Of a DNA stretch of 64,000 bases, positions 32,878 through 45,500 are shown one piece after another. Origin of the DNA: Chaetoderma sp. LZ-2023a (Eukaryota > Mollusca > Caudofoveata > Chaetodermatida > Chaetodermatidae); contig CM067367.1 of assembly GCA_034401795.1 (NCBI GenBank), positions 32,022,942-32,086,941 of the forward strand. Direction: 5' to 3'. Every line of letters starts with the position of its first letter. Position 1 is the first letter of the stretch. The notes beneath the pieces are model-generated. The model did no database searches and was not told where the DNA came from. It was given only the letters and a program-made list of their open reading frames with translations. Position numbers and translations under genes: made by a program.

Positions 32878-33104
32878 TACTATTTATTATAAGACATGCT
32901 CAAGATGTGATATACATTATGTACTTTACTAACACTCTGTCAGGATTAGAATTCAAATTTAATTATTCAAATATCAATTACAAGATATTTATTCATTTTA
33001 AAACCAACTTAGCAGCATATGAATTCTGATTCCATGATCTGACTGACTTAACCCGTTCACCGGATAATTCTTTGTATCTCAACCTCAGGGCAAACAAACA
33101 AGAG

Positions 33105-33190
33105 AACTGTTTAATATTTTGAAATTAATAATTAGGCAGCAATGGCTTCCAGTCATATTAATTTCAAAATATTAAACAGAATATGCTGTA
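33105..33190. mobile_element. Family B-like short hairpin
   Basis: CTGTTTAATATTTTGAAATT ... AAAATATTAAACAG around AGGCAGCAATGGC. Confidence 0.55.
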
Positions 33191-33234
33191 TATCATAAAG
33201 AATTAACTTTTTCAAGGATTTGTCGATGACAGGG

Positions 33235-33715
33235 TTAAATCTTTGATTGCCAAGTCGGCCAGAAATGTATTCAGTGTCTTGACGAATGTCCATTTGCAGG
33301 CTAAAAAGACAATTCTTTCAACTTTATCACTGGACTGGCTAGCTCAATAACCACGCCATCCAGTGATAATGTTTTAAAAATAATCTCTGTACCAGCAAAT
33401 GGTTATTCTCTAACGAAAAAATGTTTCTTGACAAAGGAATAGGAGTTGGAATAGATTGTCAACAGCGATTGCTGACTTGTAACTCTTCAATTGTCAAGTC
33501 GGCCAAAAATATCTTCTACAGTGTTCTTGAAGACCGTCCATTTGCAAGCCAAAAGGAGACTATATTTGAAAATTTAACATTGAAACCCCCGGCCCAATAA
33601 CTGATCTAGTCACTCCAGTGATAAATCTTTAAAAGTTTTCCAGATGGACGCTCCCTAAGAAAGATTTCGATTTTTTTAAATTTAAATAAAAAATTTAAAA
33701 TTCTACTGTCTTTTT
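33235..33715. mobile_element. Two decayed family A MITEs
   Basis: Copies at 33235-33445 and 33480-33715, known by AAGTCGGCCA, GTCCATTTGCA and CCAGTGATAA words. Right ends are lost. Confidence 0.5.
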
Positions 33716-33833
33716 AACATTTACAACAATTCAATTATAATAAGTAATAATTAGTACTTTATAGCGAGTATAAATGATTTATGACAACAGCACAGGTAAG
33801 AAATAACGTGGCATGTTTCCAAAACAATATAAA

Positions 33834-33938
33834 ATGTACCGTTGAATTTTTTGGTACTTAATTTGATTGGAAGCCATTGCTGCCTAAGGCAGCGGTGGCT
33901 TCCAATCAAATTAAGTACCAAAAAATTCAACGGTACAT
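33834..33938. mobile_element. Near-perfect 105-bp hairpin, variant of the family B core
   Basis: ATGTACCGTTGAATTTTTTG ... CAAAAAATTCAACGGTACAT. The arms are about 48-50 bases with a single mismatch or so and meet at GCCTAAGGC. This is the cleanest palindrome in the window, implying recent origin or conversion between arms. Confidence 0.8.
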
Positions 33939-34279
33939 TTCTTACATCATGAGGTTTCTAAATTGTACTAACTAACATGTTTCTGGGGTTTTTTAAACAT
34001 GGTACCTTATTTATGGGCCATACTGTATATGATAAAATGTTCTAATTTCAATACATGCCTATAGCTTATTCTTGAGGTACGATTTTGTTAGGAGTAAATT
34101 TAAGTCTAAATACATTGTGAAACTAAATAATAATAATAATAATAATAATATTAATATTAGTGATATAAAATATTGTTTATTCTGTTACAAAAATTAAAGT
34201 ACTATGATGATTGTGTCTTTTACTATGTACAGGTACCATTTATGATTTTTTTCAAAACGAATTCAATTTTGTATTAACT

Positions 34280-34484
34280 AGTAAATGGTCAAGCATGTTA
34301 GAGAAGAGTTCTGTGGTGGTCTTGAGAAATGTCCATTTGCACACCAACAGTAGAATGTTATGGAAAGGTTACTACTGTCAGTTCAGTGGAAGGTTTTAAA
34401 AAATATTCTCTTGGTTTGCAAATGGTCCTTTTCCATCAGAATATTTTTTCATTCGTTACCAAATTTTAAGCATTGAAGGTTTAA
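34280..34484. mobile_element. Family A MITE, decayed
   Basis: AGAAATGTCCATTTGCACAC and TTGGTTTGCAAATGGTCCTT arms; the tip is lost. A short (AAT)n tract lies at 34125-34151 upstream. Confidence 0.5.
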
Positions 34485-34865
34485 ATAATCCTACTTTGCT
34501 TCAAGTAAGGTTTGTTTATACATTTTCTCATACTGATTCACTGATCAACATCAAACTTAGCAATAAATGCACCCACCCATGCACACACGCAAGCAGACAC
34601 TGAGGTGAGTCAATCGGGGCAGGGGCGATTTAGGAATTTTATCAGAGGGGTAAACTGGAGTTTCCCAATTTGGGTAAATGTACCCCAATTTAAGTACAAT
34701 GCCTGAGAGATCATTTCTTGCACTCGGAGTGATAAAATGTTCCCATTTATATGGGCAAATATGTATTTTCAGGTATAGCAGTCTGCTGCCCCCTCCCCTA
34801 GTATCTACACCCTAAATCACCCTAAATCAGTGGTTATTCTCACTGTTCTCACGTTGAAATCCTAT

Positions 34866-35452
34866 CAATGGAGGAATCCAATTTGGCGATCAATCATATG
34901 ACGTCACAAGCGCCTGTAGGCTGACGTTTGGAATAATAGATGGCTGACAAAGTCACTCACTGACTCAATGATGGCATTGGAGATACCTTCGCTAAATAAT
35001 GAATCCAGTTTGTCAGTCAGTCATATAATATGACTTCATAATCAACTACGTCACATGTAGGTTGATGTCATAATCAATTACGTCATAAATGACACGATTT
35101 AGTCCATCATAAACACTTCCATTAAATTGTGCGAATTGTATGTCTTTACTATTTAATAAACATTCTGTGGAATATTTTGAACCCAGTCAAGTTATTTTAA
35201 AAAGTATTCAACAGTTTACCTGTATCGATTTCTGGAAATTGTGATTCAGGGAGTTTAGGGTTCGATCGATCTCAGCAGGAGCAAAGCGTGTGTGGAACTT
35301 GGCTGGAGATGGGCATGGCATAGCTACAAGTGGATTCCTCCATTGTAGAAGTATATAAATCGATCCCAACACAGGCAAGGTGTGGGTGGCGCTTAGCAAG
35401 AGATAGGCAGGGAGGGGGGTGTTGTGATATGGCTAAAACTGGATTCCTCCAT
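34866..35452. mobile_element. Family B MITEs: left end fragment plus a full copy
   Basis: 34866-34962 is a left-end piece with CATATGACGTCACAAGC. 34996-35452 runs from GAATCCAGTTTGTCAGTCAG through a shortened core to AAAACTGGATTCCTCCATTA. Confidence 0.65.
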
Positions 35453-35536
35453 TAGATATCTGCCTTTGATGAGAAATGAGTTTTATGTATTGATAGACAA
35501 ATTTCAGAAACTGATGATAACAAAAAACATAAATTT

Positions 35537-35730
35537 TTAACACTAACACTCAATTTTCTCAAGAAAATTAAAAATTTTCTCTTAGAAAAATGTTCATTTG
35601 CAGATCAAGAGATTATTTTTTTAATATATCACGGAAATATACATTTTCAAAAATAGCCTTGGTCTGCAAATTGACATTTCTCATGGTCACCGCAGAAGCT
35701 GGTTTTTGGTCACTGAGTGTTAGAGGGTTA
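35537..35730. mobile_element. Family A MITE, shortened
   Basis: Arms GTTCATTTGCAGATCAAGAG and TTGGTCTGCAAATTGACATT; right end GAGGGTTAA. Confidence 0.55.
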
Positions 35731-35949
35731 AATGATATTTATAGACATGAGTCATGTGACCTGTAATTACAGGAAGCCATTCTACTGACCGTTAGAGGCC
35801 GAGGTTAGACGAAAACTAGTACTACTCTGAGGTAGATGACCATGTGTTTAAATTACTGATTTCAATGCAAACATGTGACCTACTCGAGTTACCTTTGCTT
35901 ATAGATGGGTAGGCTCGAGTAGGTACTAGAGTATGTACTCTAGTCATTT

Positions 35950-37400
35950 AGGCAGTACTCCAGTGACTTGAGTAGCTACTCTGATAGGGAAGTAACTGGA
36001 GTAGCTACTCTGCTAGAGCAGTAGCTGGAGTAACTACTCTGGTAGGGCAGTAACTGGAGTAACTACTCTGGTAGGGCAGTAACTGGAGTAACTACTCTGG
36101 TAGGGCAGTAACTGGAGTAGCTACTCTGCTAGAGCAGTAACTGGAGTAGCTACTGTGCTAGGGTTGTAACTGGAATAGCTACTCTGCTTGGTTGTAACTG
36201 GAGTAACTACTCTGGTAGGGCAGTAACTGGAGTAGCTACTCTGCTAGAGCAGTAACTGGAGTAGCTACTGTGCTAGGGTTGTAACTGGAATAGCTACTCT
36301 GCTAGAGCAGTAACTAGAGTAGCTACTGTGCTAGGGTTGTAACTGGAATAGCTACTCTGCTAGAGCAGTAACTGGAGTAGCTACTCTGCTAGGGTTGTAA
36401 CTGGAATAGCTACTCTGCTAGAGCAGTAACTGGAGTAGCTACTCTGCTAGAGCAGTAACTGGAGTAGCTACTCTGCTAGAGCATTAACTGGAGTAGCTAC
36501 TGTGCTAGGGTTGTAACTGGAATAGCTACTCTGCTAGAGCAGTAACTGGAGTAGCTACTCTGCTAGAGCAGTAACTGGAGTAGCTACTCTGCTAGAGCAT
36601 TAACTGGAGTAGCTACTCTGCTAGGGTTGTAACTGGAGTAGCTACTCTGCTAGAGCAGTAACTAGAGTAGCTACTCTGCTAGAGCAGTGACTGGAGTAGC
36701 TAATCTGCTGGGGCAGTAACTGGAGTAACTACTATGGTAGGGTTGTAACTGGAGTAGCTACTCTGCTAGAGCAGTAACTGGAGTAGCTACTCTGCTAGAG
36801 CAGTGACTGGAGTAGCTAATCTGCTGGGGCAGTAACTGGAGTAACTACTCTGCTAGGGTTGTAACTGGAGTAGCTACTCTGCTAGAGCAGTAACTGGAGT
36901 AGCTACTCTGCTAGAGCAGTGACTGGAGTAGCTAATCTGCTGGGGCAGTAACTGGAGTAACTACTATGGTAGGGTTGTAACTGGAGTAGCTACTCTGCTA
37001 GGGCAGTAACTGGAGTAGCTACTATGGTAGGGCAGTAACTGGAGTAGCTACTATGGTAGGGCAGTAACTGGAGTAGCTACTCTGCTAGGGAAGTAACTGG
37101 AGTAGCTACTCTGCTAGGGAAGTAACTGGAGTAGCTACTCTGCTAGGGAAGTAACTGGAGTAGCTACTCTGCTAGGGAAGTAACTGGAGTAGCTACTCTG
37201 CTAGGGAAGTAACTGGAGTAGCTACTCTGCTAGGGAAGTAACTGGAGTAGCTACTCTGCTAGGGAAGTAACTGGAGTAGCTACTCTGCTAGGGAAGTAAC
37301 TGGAGTAGCTACTCTGCTAGGGAAGTAACTGGAGTAGCTACTCTGCTGGGAAGTAACTGGAGTAGCTACTCTGCTTCGGAAGTAACTGGCGTAGCTACTG
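35950..37400. repeat. 29-bp minisatellite, about 50 units, with higher-order structure
   Basis: Unit GCAGTAACTGGAGTAGCTAC plus TCTGCTAGA. Each unit contains the palindrome GAGTAGCTACTC. Three variants (joining words GAGCA, GGGTTGT, GGGAAGT) alternate as about 58-bp dimers in the middle, while roughly the last ten units are a uniform GGGAAGT block. Lies between the two convergent host genes. Confidence 0.95.
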
Positions 37401-37749
37401 TGCGAGGTACATAAACTTGGCCAGAGATTTTACAGTGATAAATGTAATGGTACTTCACTTATTACCTGTGCCATAGACCTGTACATGTCGCATCCGCTCT
37501 GAAGCCAGTCAGTTGAAGGTATATCATCAACACCTGGAGGCATAGGACCCGTTACAACCAATCATAATACACCTTGCCAATCACATAGTATCACTCCTAT
37601 ACCATTGATCTAGGTGATGTTTTCACTTACCGGTAGTCACTGATGTTGGATTGTTGATAAGATGTTGAATGTTTACACGGCTCGAATCATTATGATTTAA
37701 CTTAAAACTTGATTGTCATTTAAACATTTGTGATCATGGCAGACACTGC

Positions 37750-37991
37750 TTAACCCTTTAACACTCAAATTTGTTCAAGAAAATTTCAATTTTCTCATAG
37801 GAAATGTTCATTTGCAGACCAAGGGAAGACTATTTTTGAAAATTTATGACTGGAATGACTGGCTCGGTTATCGAGCCAGTCATTCCAGTGATAAATTTTC
37901 AAAAAATTATCTTCTCTTGGTCTGCAAATGGCCATTTCTCAAGACCACTGCAGAAGCCGTTTTTTGGCTGATATGAGTGTTACAGGTTTAA
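37750..37991. mobile_element. Family A MITE, well preserved
   Basis: TTAACCCTTTAACACTCAAA at the left, tip GGCTCGGTTATCGAGCC, right end TACAGGTTTAA. Arms match over about 60 bases. Confidence 0.75.
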
Positions 37992-38154
37992 TAGACATGC
38001 TAGATTAATAAACAAGTTATATAGATGTGACCAACCCTACCATGTTTGTGTATGTATATATATATATGTATAGTACAGCTCATAAATTACTTTACATGTT
38101 TCTAAAACAAAAACAGAAACATGTTAGTACAGAACATGATGTATAAGAATTGTT

Positions 38155-38945
38155 CTGTTGAATATTTTTAACTTAAGTTAAATATTTTGAAATTAATTTG
38201 ATTGGGGGACATTGTTTCTTTTGGCTTGCAATCAAATTAAGTCCAAAATATTGAACAACATGTTTTATTTTATTTTTTTTAGAAATATGTGAAAGTAAAT
38301 TTTGAGCTGTACTGCAGTTGCATATGAGATTTTTTATTGAACATATGAAATATTGAATTATTAAATTAATAAAATCTTTACATGATAATCTGTTAACACC
38401 GTTGTTGGGTCCATGCAATTGCTATATCAGCCCTAAAGTCTATAACGTTTTGCCATGTGAAATCTTTCATGTATCTCTGGGATCTGTGGCATTTTGTGAT
38501 GTGAAGTCTATACCATATTCCCATACAAATTCTTCCATATTGCCCTGTATATTTTTTACCATACTACCATGTAAACTGTAAAGTATTCAATCCATACTTC
38601 GCACCAATGAATGGATCTGATCTCTCACTCAAGTATACGATGTCAATCAATTTCGTCACAATGAAACTGACGTCGCAATCATAATTGATTGAGAATACAT
38701 GAAGCTGTTATAGGCCATCAAGTGTAAGACTTTTATGTCCTTGATGGATTTACTATTTAATAAACATTCTTTTGAAATTTTGAAACATGACTAGCAGCAA
38801 CAGCACCCAGTCAAATTACTTTTAAAATATTCAACAGCTTACCTGTATGGTTGAAATTGGCATTCTGGGATTTAAGGGTTCAAAGTATATAAATCGATCC
38901 CAATATGCGTAAAGTGTGGGTGGAGCTTAGTTGTTTCTCACGGTA
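38155..38945. mobile_element. Family B remnants
   Basis: A hairpin remnant at 38155-38270 (GTTGAATATTTTTAACTTAA) and a larger copy at 38600-38945 with GTATACGATGTCAATCAATT, a broken core and GATCCCAATATGCGTAAAGT. No gene between. Confidence 0.5.
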
Positions 38946-39260
38946 TCTAAAGTTTCATCTCATACAAGATTTTTCTGTGGTCCCATGAGACCCGCTGCCA
39001 CTACCTATGGAGTGTGGGGTTGCATTTTGGGGATATATACCCTCAAAAGGACCATTATGCCAATCACTGAATGAATCCCTCTGTTATAAAACAGTCATAT
39101 TGTTGATTCTATTTGCTCCAAGTTATTGAACGTCTGTATATCTTGTGATTCAAGCCTTGAATCTCGCCGCGTGAGTTGACTGCGATGATCAGAAGTGACA
39201 CCATCGACTTTGTCAGCTAGTGACGTCATCAATAATCGAAAAATCCTGTCACACTGCCGA

Positions 39261-39529
39261 TCAGACCAATGTAAATACCCTAGCCCCGGTATATGGTTTT
39301 AAGTCCTTTGGTCTGCGCTCGCTGCCCAATAAACAAGTCAATTGCGCATTTGGAAATGGACTAGAAACACTAAATGCCACACAGTGTGATGTCCTACGAC
39401 AGAGGCGGGAGCAGTCTTGTGCGGCATCGACATTTTGGGTTAGCATCGTTGAAGTCAGAACAAAGTCTTCCAGGTATATATGATGGCGTATACAGGTATT
39501 TAGTGGAATATTTTCGGCTGCATGGTGAC
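39261..39529 (-). CDS. LamG-PAN gene, PAN/apple-like last exon
   Basis: Acceptor TTCTGTTCTAG. It encodes GHHAAENIPLNTCIRHHIYL, then a PAN-like core with Cys residues (DCSRLCRRTSHCVAFS ... LTCLLGS), ending RVFTLV and a TGA at 39263-39261. The Cys spacing and C-x-x-x-C helix fit PAN domains. Confidence 0.82.
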
Positions 39530-42500
39530 CTAGAACAGAATGAAGATCAGGATTTATAATGATCAAGGTTTGTTAAAAAAAAATTAAAATTTTTACTTAG
39601 CTTTCGTCTGCCTGCTGAATTTTGAATTTCTGTAAACTAAATTTTTCATAGTGTAACTGGATATGCTGAATATTTTGAGAACAATTTGACTGAAAGTTGT
39701 TGGTGGCTAACTTTCAGACAAATTATTTTCAAAATATTCAACAAGTCCAGATTTATTGCCCATGTAAATTGTTGTCTGATGCCTTGTAGCAGTCAGACAG
39801 TTCATGAATAACCATTTACCTGCAGAGAGGATTATTTTCGATACTTTACCAATGGAATGACTAGCTATTTTTGAATAGCCTCTTGGTCTGCAAATGGGCA
39901 TCCCTCAAAACTACCACAAATGCCAGTTTTTGGCCGACTCGGCCGTCAAATGGATAACAATGATTATTAAGTGGCATTTGTATAACATTCCAGAAATGTT
40001 ATTCGTTTTAATGCAATTCAGTTCATGTAATATTCTATTGAATATATTGATATTAATTGAACTGGGAGCTATTGCTACCTACGGTCAAACTAGTTTCAAA
40101 TTATTCAACATCTAATATAGATATTCATCTTGTAATTGAGACAATGGAATTTCATTGTTTAGCGGGATTAGAAATAGCTCAAACTACTATGTTACCTATG
40201 GCAGCAAGACCTTCCAGACAGCTTTTCTCAAAATATTCAACAGCTTATTAGTATGGAATAAAATGTTCGACAGTTTCAATGATGAAAGCTGCAATGGTGT
40301 TTAGCAATGCCCATTTGTAGGCCAAGAGAAGACTATTTTTGAAAATGTATCACTGAGCCATTCATTCCAGTGAGACATCTTCAAAAATAGTCTCCTCTTG
40401 ATCTGCAAATGGACATATATGCGCTGAAAAAATATCTATTTTCATGACTCATCGCATTAAAGAATAAATTAAGAGGTTGGTTTGGAAATATTTATTGCAG
40501 TAGACATTATTCACGATTATTCGATTATTAGCTCACCTGGTGTGGAAGGCCAAGTGAGCTTGTGACATGGCGACCATCCGTCATCCGTCCGTCCATCTGT
40601 CAACCTTGTCTTTAACCGACTTCTCAAGAACCACTGGGCTGATTGCAATTATATTTGGAAGGAAGCATCCTTAGGCCATAGAGATCCAAGTTTGCTGAAG
40701 CCGATCAGCCAATTTGGCCGGCGGCCATCTTGGATTTTGGCAGATTTTTTTTAACAAGTTTAGAAATCTCCGAAACCGCCCGGTGGATTGATTCAAAACT
40801 TATGAAACATCATCTAAGGAAACAGGTGAACAAAGTTTGCTCAAGAGAACTCAATTGGCCAAATTCTTCAGCAGCCATCTTGCATGACCTAACTTTTGCG
40901 AAAACGACTTCTCGAGAACCAGTGAACGGATCAGGCCAAAATTTGGGAGATATGTTAGGCACTAAGGGCCATTTAAGGCTGCTGTGGGACCAATGAAAAT
41001 GTGTTTGGCTGCCATAATTTGATGGATTTTAGAGGCCAAAATCGTTTTTTGTAACTCAGCTGACTTGTCAGTCAGACAAGTCAGCTGTCGTATAGCCATT
41101 ACCATCGTCCGTCTTCTCTCTGTCTATCCATCCTTCTGTCCATCCATCCATCTTCAACAATTGTGGCACGTTTTGTTATTTCGAGATGGATTAACACCAA
41201 ACTTGGTCACAATGTTAATGTCGGCATCTAAAATATGTGTTGCGACGTCAAACACCAGCGTTATGGCCCCTCAACTATTTGTAGCCTCCCTTTCATAGGG
41301 AGAATATTAGACATGTTTTTCCCACTGTCCATTGATTTATCATTGTGACAGCTTTTATTGGCAAAGTAGAAAACAACTTCAATTAACAGATTAACCTTTC
41401 TCTCCACATATATTTAAGATATGTAGTATGTGCTCTGACATCTATACTGTTAAAATATTTTGAAATGTATTTGATTGAAAATTGCTGCTGCCTAAAGCTT
41501 TTCTGTCAAATTATGTTCTAAATAAATTCCAGCACACCCTACTAATGCTGCTAACTTGGTCATTATATTATTAGATGTGCATGTGTTAAATGGAGTGTGG
41601 GGCGGGCGGGAATAACCTGCTATTAAGACAACCTGGACTAAGAGACCACCTGCATTTAGATACCATTTTCTTCAATTGCTAAATTCGATTAGGAAATGTA
41701 TTTTAACCTCTATTAACCGTCTGACTGCTGAGTTTTTGCAGACGAAATGTTCCAGTTATATCTCTGAACCTGCTGAATATTTTGAAAACAATTTGACTGA
41801 ACGTTGTTGGTGGCTAAGTCACCAGCAACTTTCAGTCAAATTGTTTTCAAAATATTCAACAAGTCGAGAGCTTTTGTACGTTGAAATTATTGCCTGAACT
41901 TGCTTGCAGCAGCGAGACAGTTAAGAAACCATCTGTTTTTAGCGCTGATGCCATCTATTTTCGCTTGACCATTTTTCAAAATCACTTGCAAAAAAGCAGT
42001 CCATATCTTGAAAACTAAACCATTTGAGTGAAAGTTATTGGAAGTGGCACCGATTGATGTAAAACTCAATAAGGATTAGTTTAAATGTCAATGTTCCAGG
42101 TGAGCATTACAGGCCCCTTGAGCCTCTTGTTTAATTTTTAATAATTTAAATTCATGACTTAAAAATAATCGCAATGTTCGATTTAATCGCGTAATCGTCA
42201 AGCCTAGCTATTCGTAAACTTGATGTACTTGTCCAGCGTCACGATGGAGTTATAATGCATCATAATTGTGATGTCAGCCTACATGTGGCATACTTGATTA
42301 TGACAATATCTACTTGAGTGACAGATAAAATTAGCTCCTCTATTGGGTTGCTGAACCCTTCCAGTTAGCGAGTATTCCACTTGTGAGATCTATCACAACA
42401 TGATTAAATACCGAAATAAATATAATTAATCCGTGACCAGAATCCATTATGTTTCGGTATTTGAATTTCTCTAAAATTCGTCATGAGAAAATTGTAAAAT

Positions 42501-45500
42501 TAATATTTCACAACTCTTACCGTTTGTGTTTACTGCGGATTCTGTTGTAACGTAAACGGGTAACTGAGGCGGAGAGTCCATTGACCAATCTATAATAAAG
42601 ATACGCATGAGTGTAGTGTAGATTTGTAGTTCGATATTCTGACAGCGACAATGCAAGTCACTCAGACAGACCTTCACGGAATAGGACATTGACTCTTTAT
42701 TTAATTCTTTATCACTCGAATTTGATCAAGAAAATATCAATTTTCTCCTAGTAAATGTTCATTTGCAGACCAAGCGAAAACGTTTTGAAAATGTACGACT
42801 GGAATGACTGGTTTGGTTACCGAGCCAGGCATTCCAGTCAGACTTTTTCAAAAATAGTTTTATTTTGCCTGCAAATGCCCATTTCTGATGACAATTACAG
42901 AGGCCGCTTTGGGCCGCATTCGTCACGAATGGGTTAAAATTACGCTGAAGCAGTAACAGAAAATATTTAGAAAAACCCAATAACTATCGTCTTCTCCGCA
43001 GTTGCCATTTTAGTTTGATATTTGGAGCTGTCATTATTAGCTCACCTGGCCAGAATGGTGTCCGGCCGTCAACTGTTGCCCAAAAATGCTACTCCTCATT
43101 AACGCTTGGTGGATTTCAACCTAAATTGGCTGGAATGACCCTATGGGGGTAGGCTGGATCAATTTCAATAACAGTTCGGTGGAATAACCCTAGCGTAGTA
43201 TGCTTCAGACCTGTATACAGGATTTTTATTGGTCAATTTTTACGCCGGCCATCTTGAATTTTTCGCTATATGGCAGGAAATTGTTTAAAACGCTACTCGT
43301 CATTAACTACTTGGACAGTTTCAACCAGAATGGGCTGGAAGGATACTAGGCTGGTGGGTTTCAGAACTTGTCTACAGAATTTTGATTGGTCAATTTTTCC
43401 GCTAGCCATCTTGGATTTTTTGGACATTTTTGGAAATCAGTTAAAAGACTCATTAACCGCTTGAACAATTTCAAGCAAACATGGCCTATGGGTCTGTGCT
43501 TCAGAGCTTTTATGCAGAGTTTTGATTGGTCAATTTGTTATCCGGAAAATGGCGGGAAATTGTTTGAAACGCTTAAATTTTCCTAACAATGGCTGGAAAT
43601 CGTTTAAAAGGTTACGCCTCATTAACTGCTTGGGAGACTTCAACCAGACGTGGCTGGAAGGACTCTATAGTGGTAGGATTCAGAACATGTATACAGAATT
43701 TTAATTGGTCAATTTTTCCAGTGGCCATCTTGGATTTTACGAAATCTTGGAAATCATGTAAAAGGCTACTCACTAACCGCTTGGTCGATTTCAACCAAAC
43801 TCAGCTGGACGGACCCTAGTCTGGTACACTTCAGAACTTGTAAACAGAATTTTGTCTCCTTGATTTTTTTTGGTGGCCATCTTGGATTTTCCGGAAAATT
43901 GGGAATTCGCTATTCCTCATTAACCCCTTAGGCAATTTAAACCAAATTTAATTGGAAGGATCCTATAGTGTCAGCCTCTACAAATTCTATTCCGAGTCTT
44001 TATAGGCCAATGTTTTGGTGACCATCTTTGATTTTCTGAAAATTATCCAGAACCATTTAAAACGGTACTCCTTAATCAATAGTCTGATTTCAACAAAACT
44101 TGGGTCGAACAATTCTATGACGGTAGGTTTCAAAATGTCAATTGAGAATCTGGATTGGTCTATTTTCTTTGTGGCCATCTTTGATTTTCCGAAAATTATC
44201 CATGTCTATTTGAATGCAAGTGGTTCAAATATTAATGGTCCAGGTGAACATCACAGGCCCTTGGGCCTCTTGTTAGCTCACCTGGCCTGAAAGGCCAAGT
44301 GAGCTTATGCCATGGCGGCTCTCCATCCGTTGTCCGTCCGTCATCCGTCACATTGCTGCTTCTTAACGGGTTGACCGATTTCAACAAAATTTCGCTGAAA
44401 GTATCCTATGCTGATACTTCCAGACATTCTTTCAGAATCTTGATTGGTCAATTTTTGGGGTAGAAAATCTTAGATTTTATGAAAGATTTACTGGAAAGTG
44501 TCAAAATGCTACTCCTCCTTAGCTGCTTGACATATTACAACCAAAGCGGCTAGACTGATTCTATGGTGGTAGGTTCTAGAAATTTGATTCAGAATTTTGA
44601 TTCATCAATTTTTGGGGTGAAAATCTTAGATTTTATGACAAATTTATCGGAAAGTGTTAAAATGCTACTCCTCCTTAACTACTTCACGTATTTCAACCAA
44701 ATTTGGCTAGACTGATTCTGTGGTGGTCGGTTCCATACGTTTTATTCAGAATTTTGATTGATCAATTTTTTGGGTGAAAGTTTTAGATCTTATTAAAAAT
44801 CTACTGGAAATGGTCAAAATGCTACTCCTCCTTAGCTGCTTGACATATTTCAACCAAATTTGACTAGATGCATTCTATGGTAGTAGGTTCTAGAACTTCT
44901 ATTCAGAATTTGGATTGATCAATTTTTTGATTGAAACTCTTAGATTTTATGAAAGATTTATCAGAAATGGTCAAAATGTTACTCCGCCTTAGTTGCTTGC
45001 TATATTTCAACCAAATTTGAGTAGATGGATTCTATGGTGGTAGGCTCTGGAGCCTTTTTAGCTCACCTGGCCAAGTGAGCTTATGCCAGGTCGCCCGTCC
45101 ATCCGGCAACTTTTGCTTAAAAACGCAGCTCCTCATTAACCAAATTAATTGGGCATGAATGATACTATAGGGGTAAGCTTTTGGACTTGTATAGAGAAAT
45201 TTGAATGGTCAATTCTTTGGGGAGCCATCTTGAAATTTCCGAAAAATGGCGGAAAACCGTTTAAAAATCCTCACTAACTGCTTGGGCAATTTCAACCAGA
45301 CTTAGCTGGGAGTATAGTACGCTGGTATGGTTCAGGACTTGTATACAGAATTTTGATTGGTCAGGTTTTCCGGTGGACATCTTGGATTTTCTGAAAATTT
45401 CTTGAAATCACTTAAAAGCCTACTCGATAACCACTGTGGCGATTTCAATCAAAGTCGGATGGAAAAACCCTAGCGTAGTATGCTTCAGAAAATGTATGCA

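Noticed and set aside
35950-37400. Regular 29-bp repeats resembling a CRISPR array
   Set aside because: Units are contiguous with no unique spacers, and the DNA is clearly animal. It is a minisatellite.
45030-45060. Apparent compensatory change in a family C terminal hairpin (GGCTC/GAGCC against GGCCC/GGGCC)
   Set aside because: Alignment with inner units (TAGGTTCTAGAAC) shows this stretch is array sequence where the copy is truncated, not a terminal hairpin.
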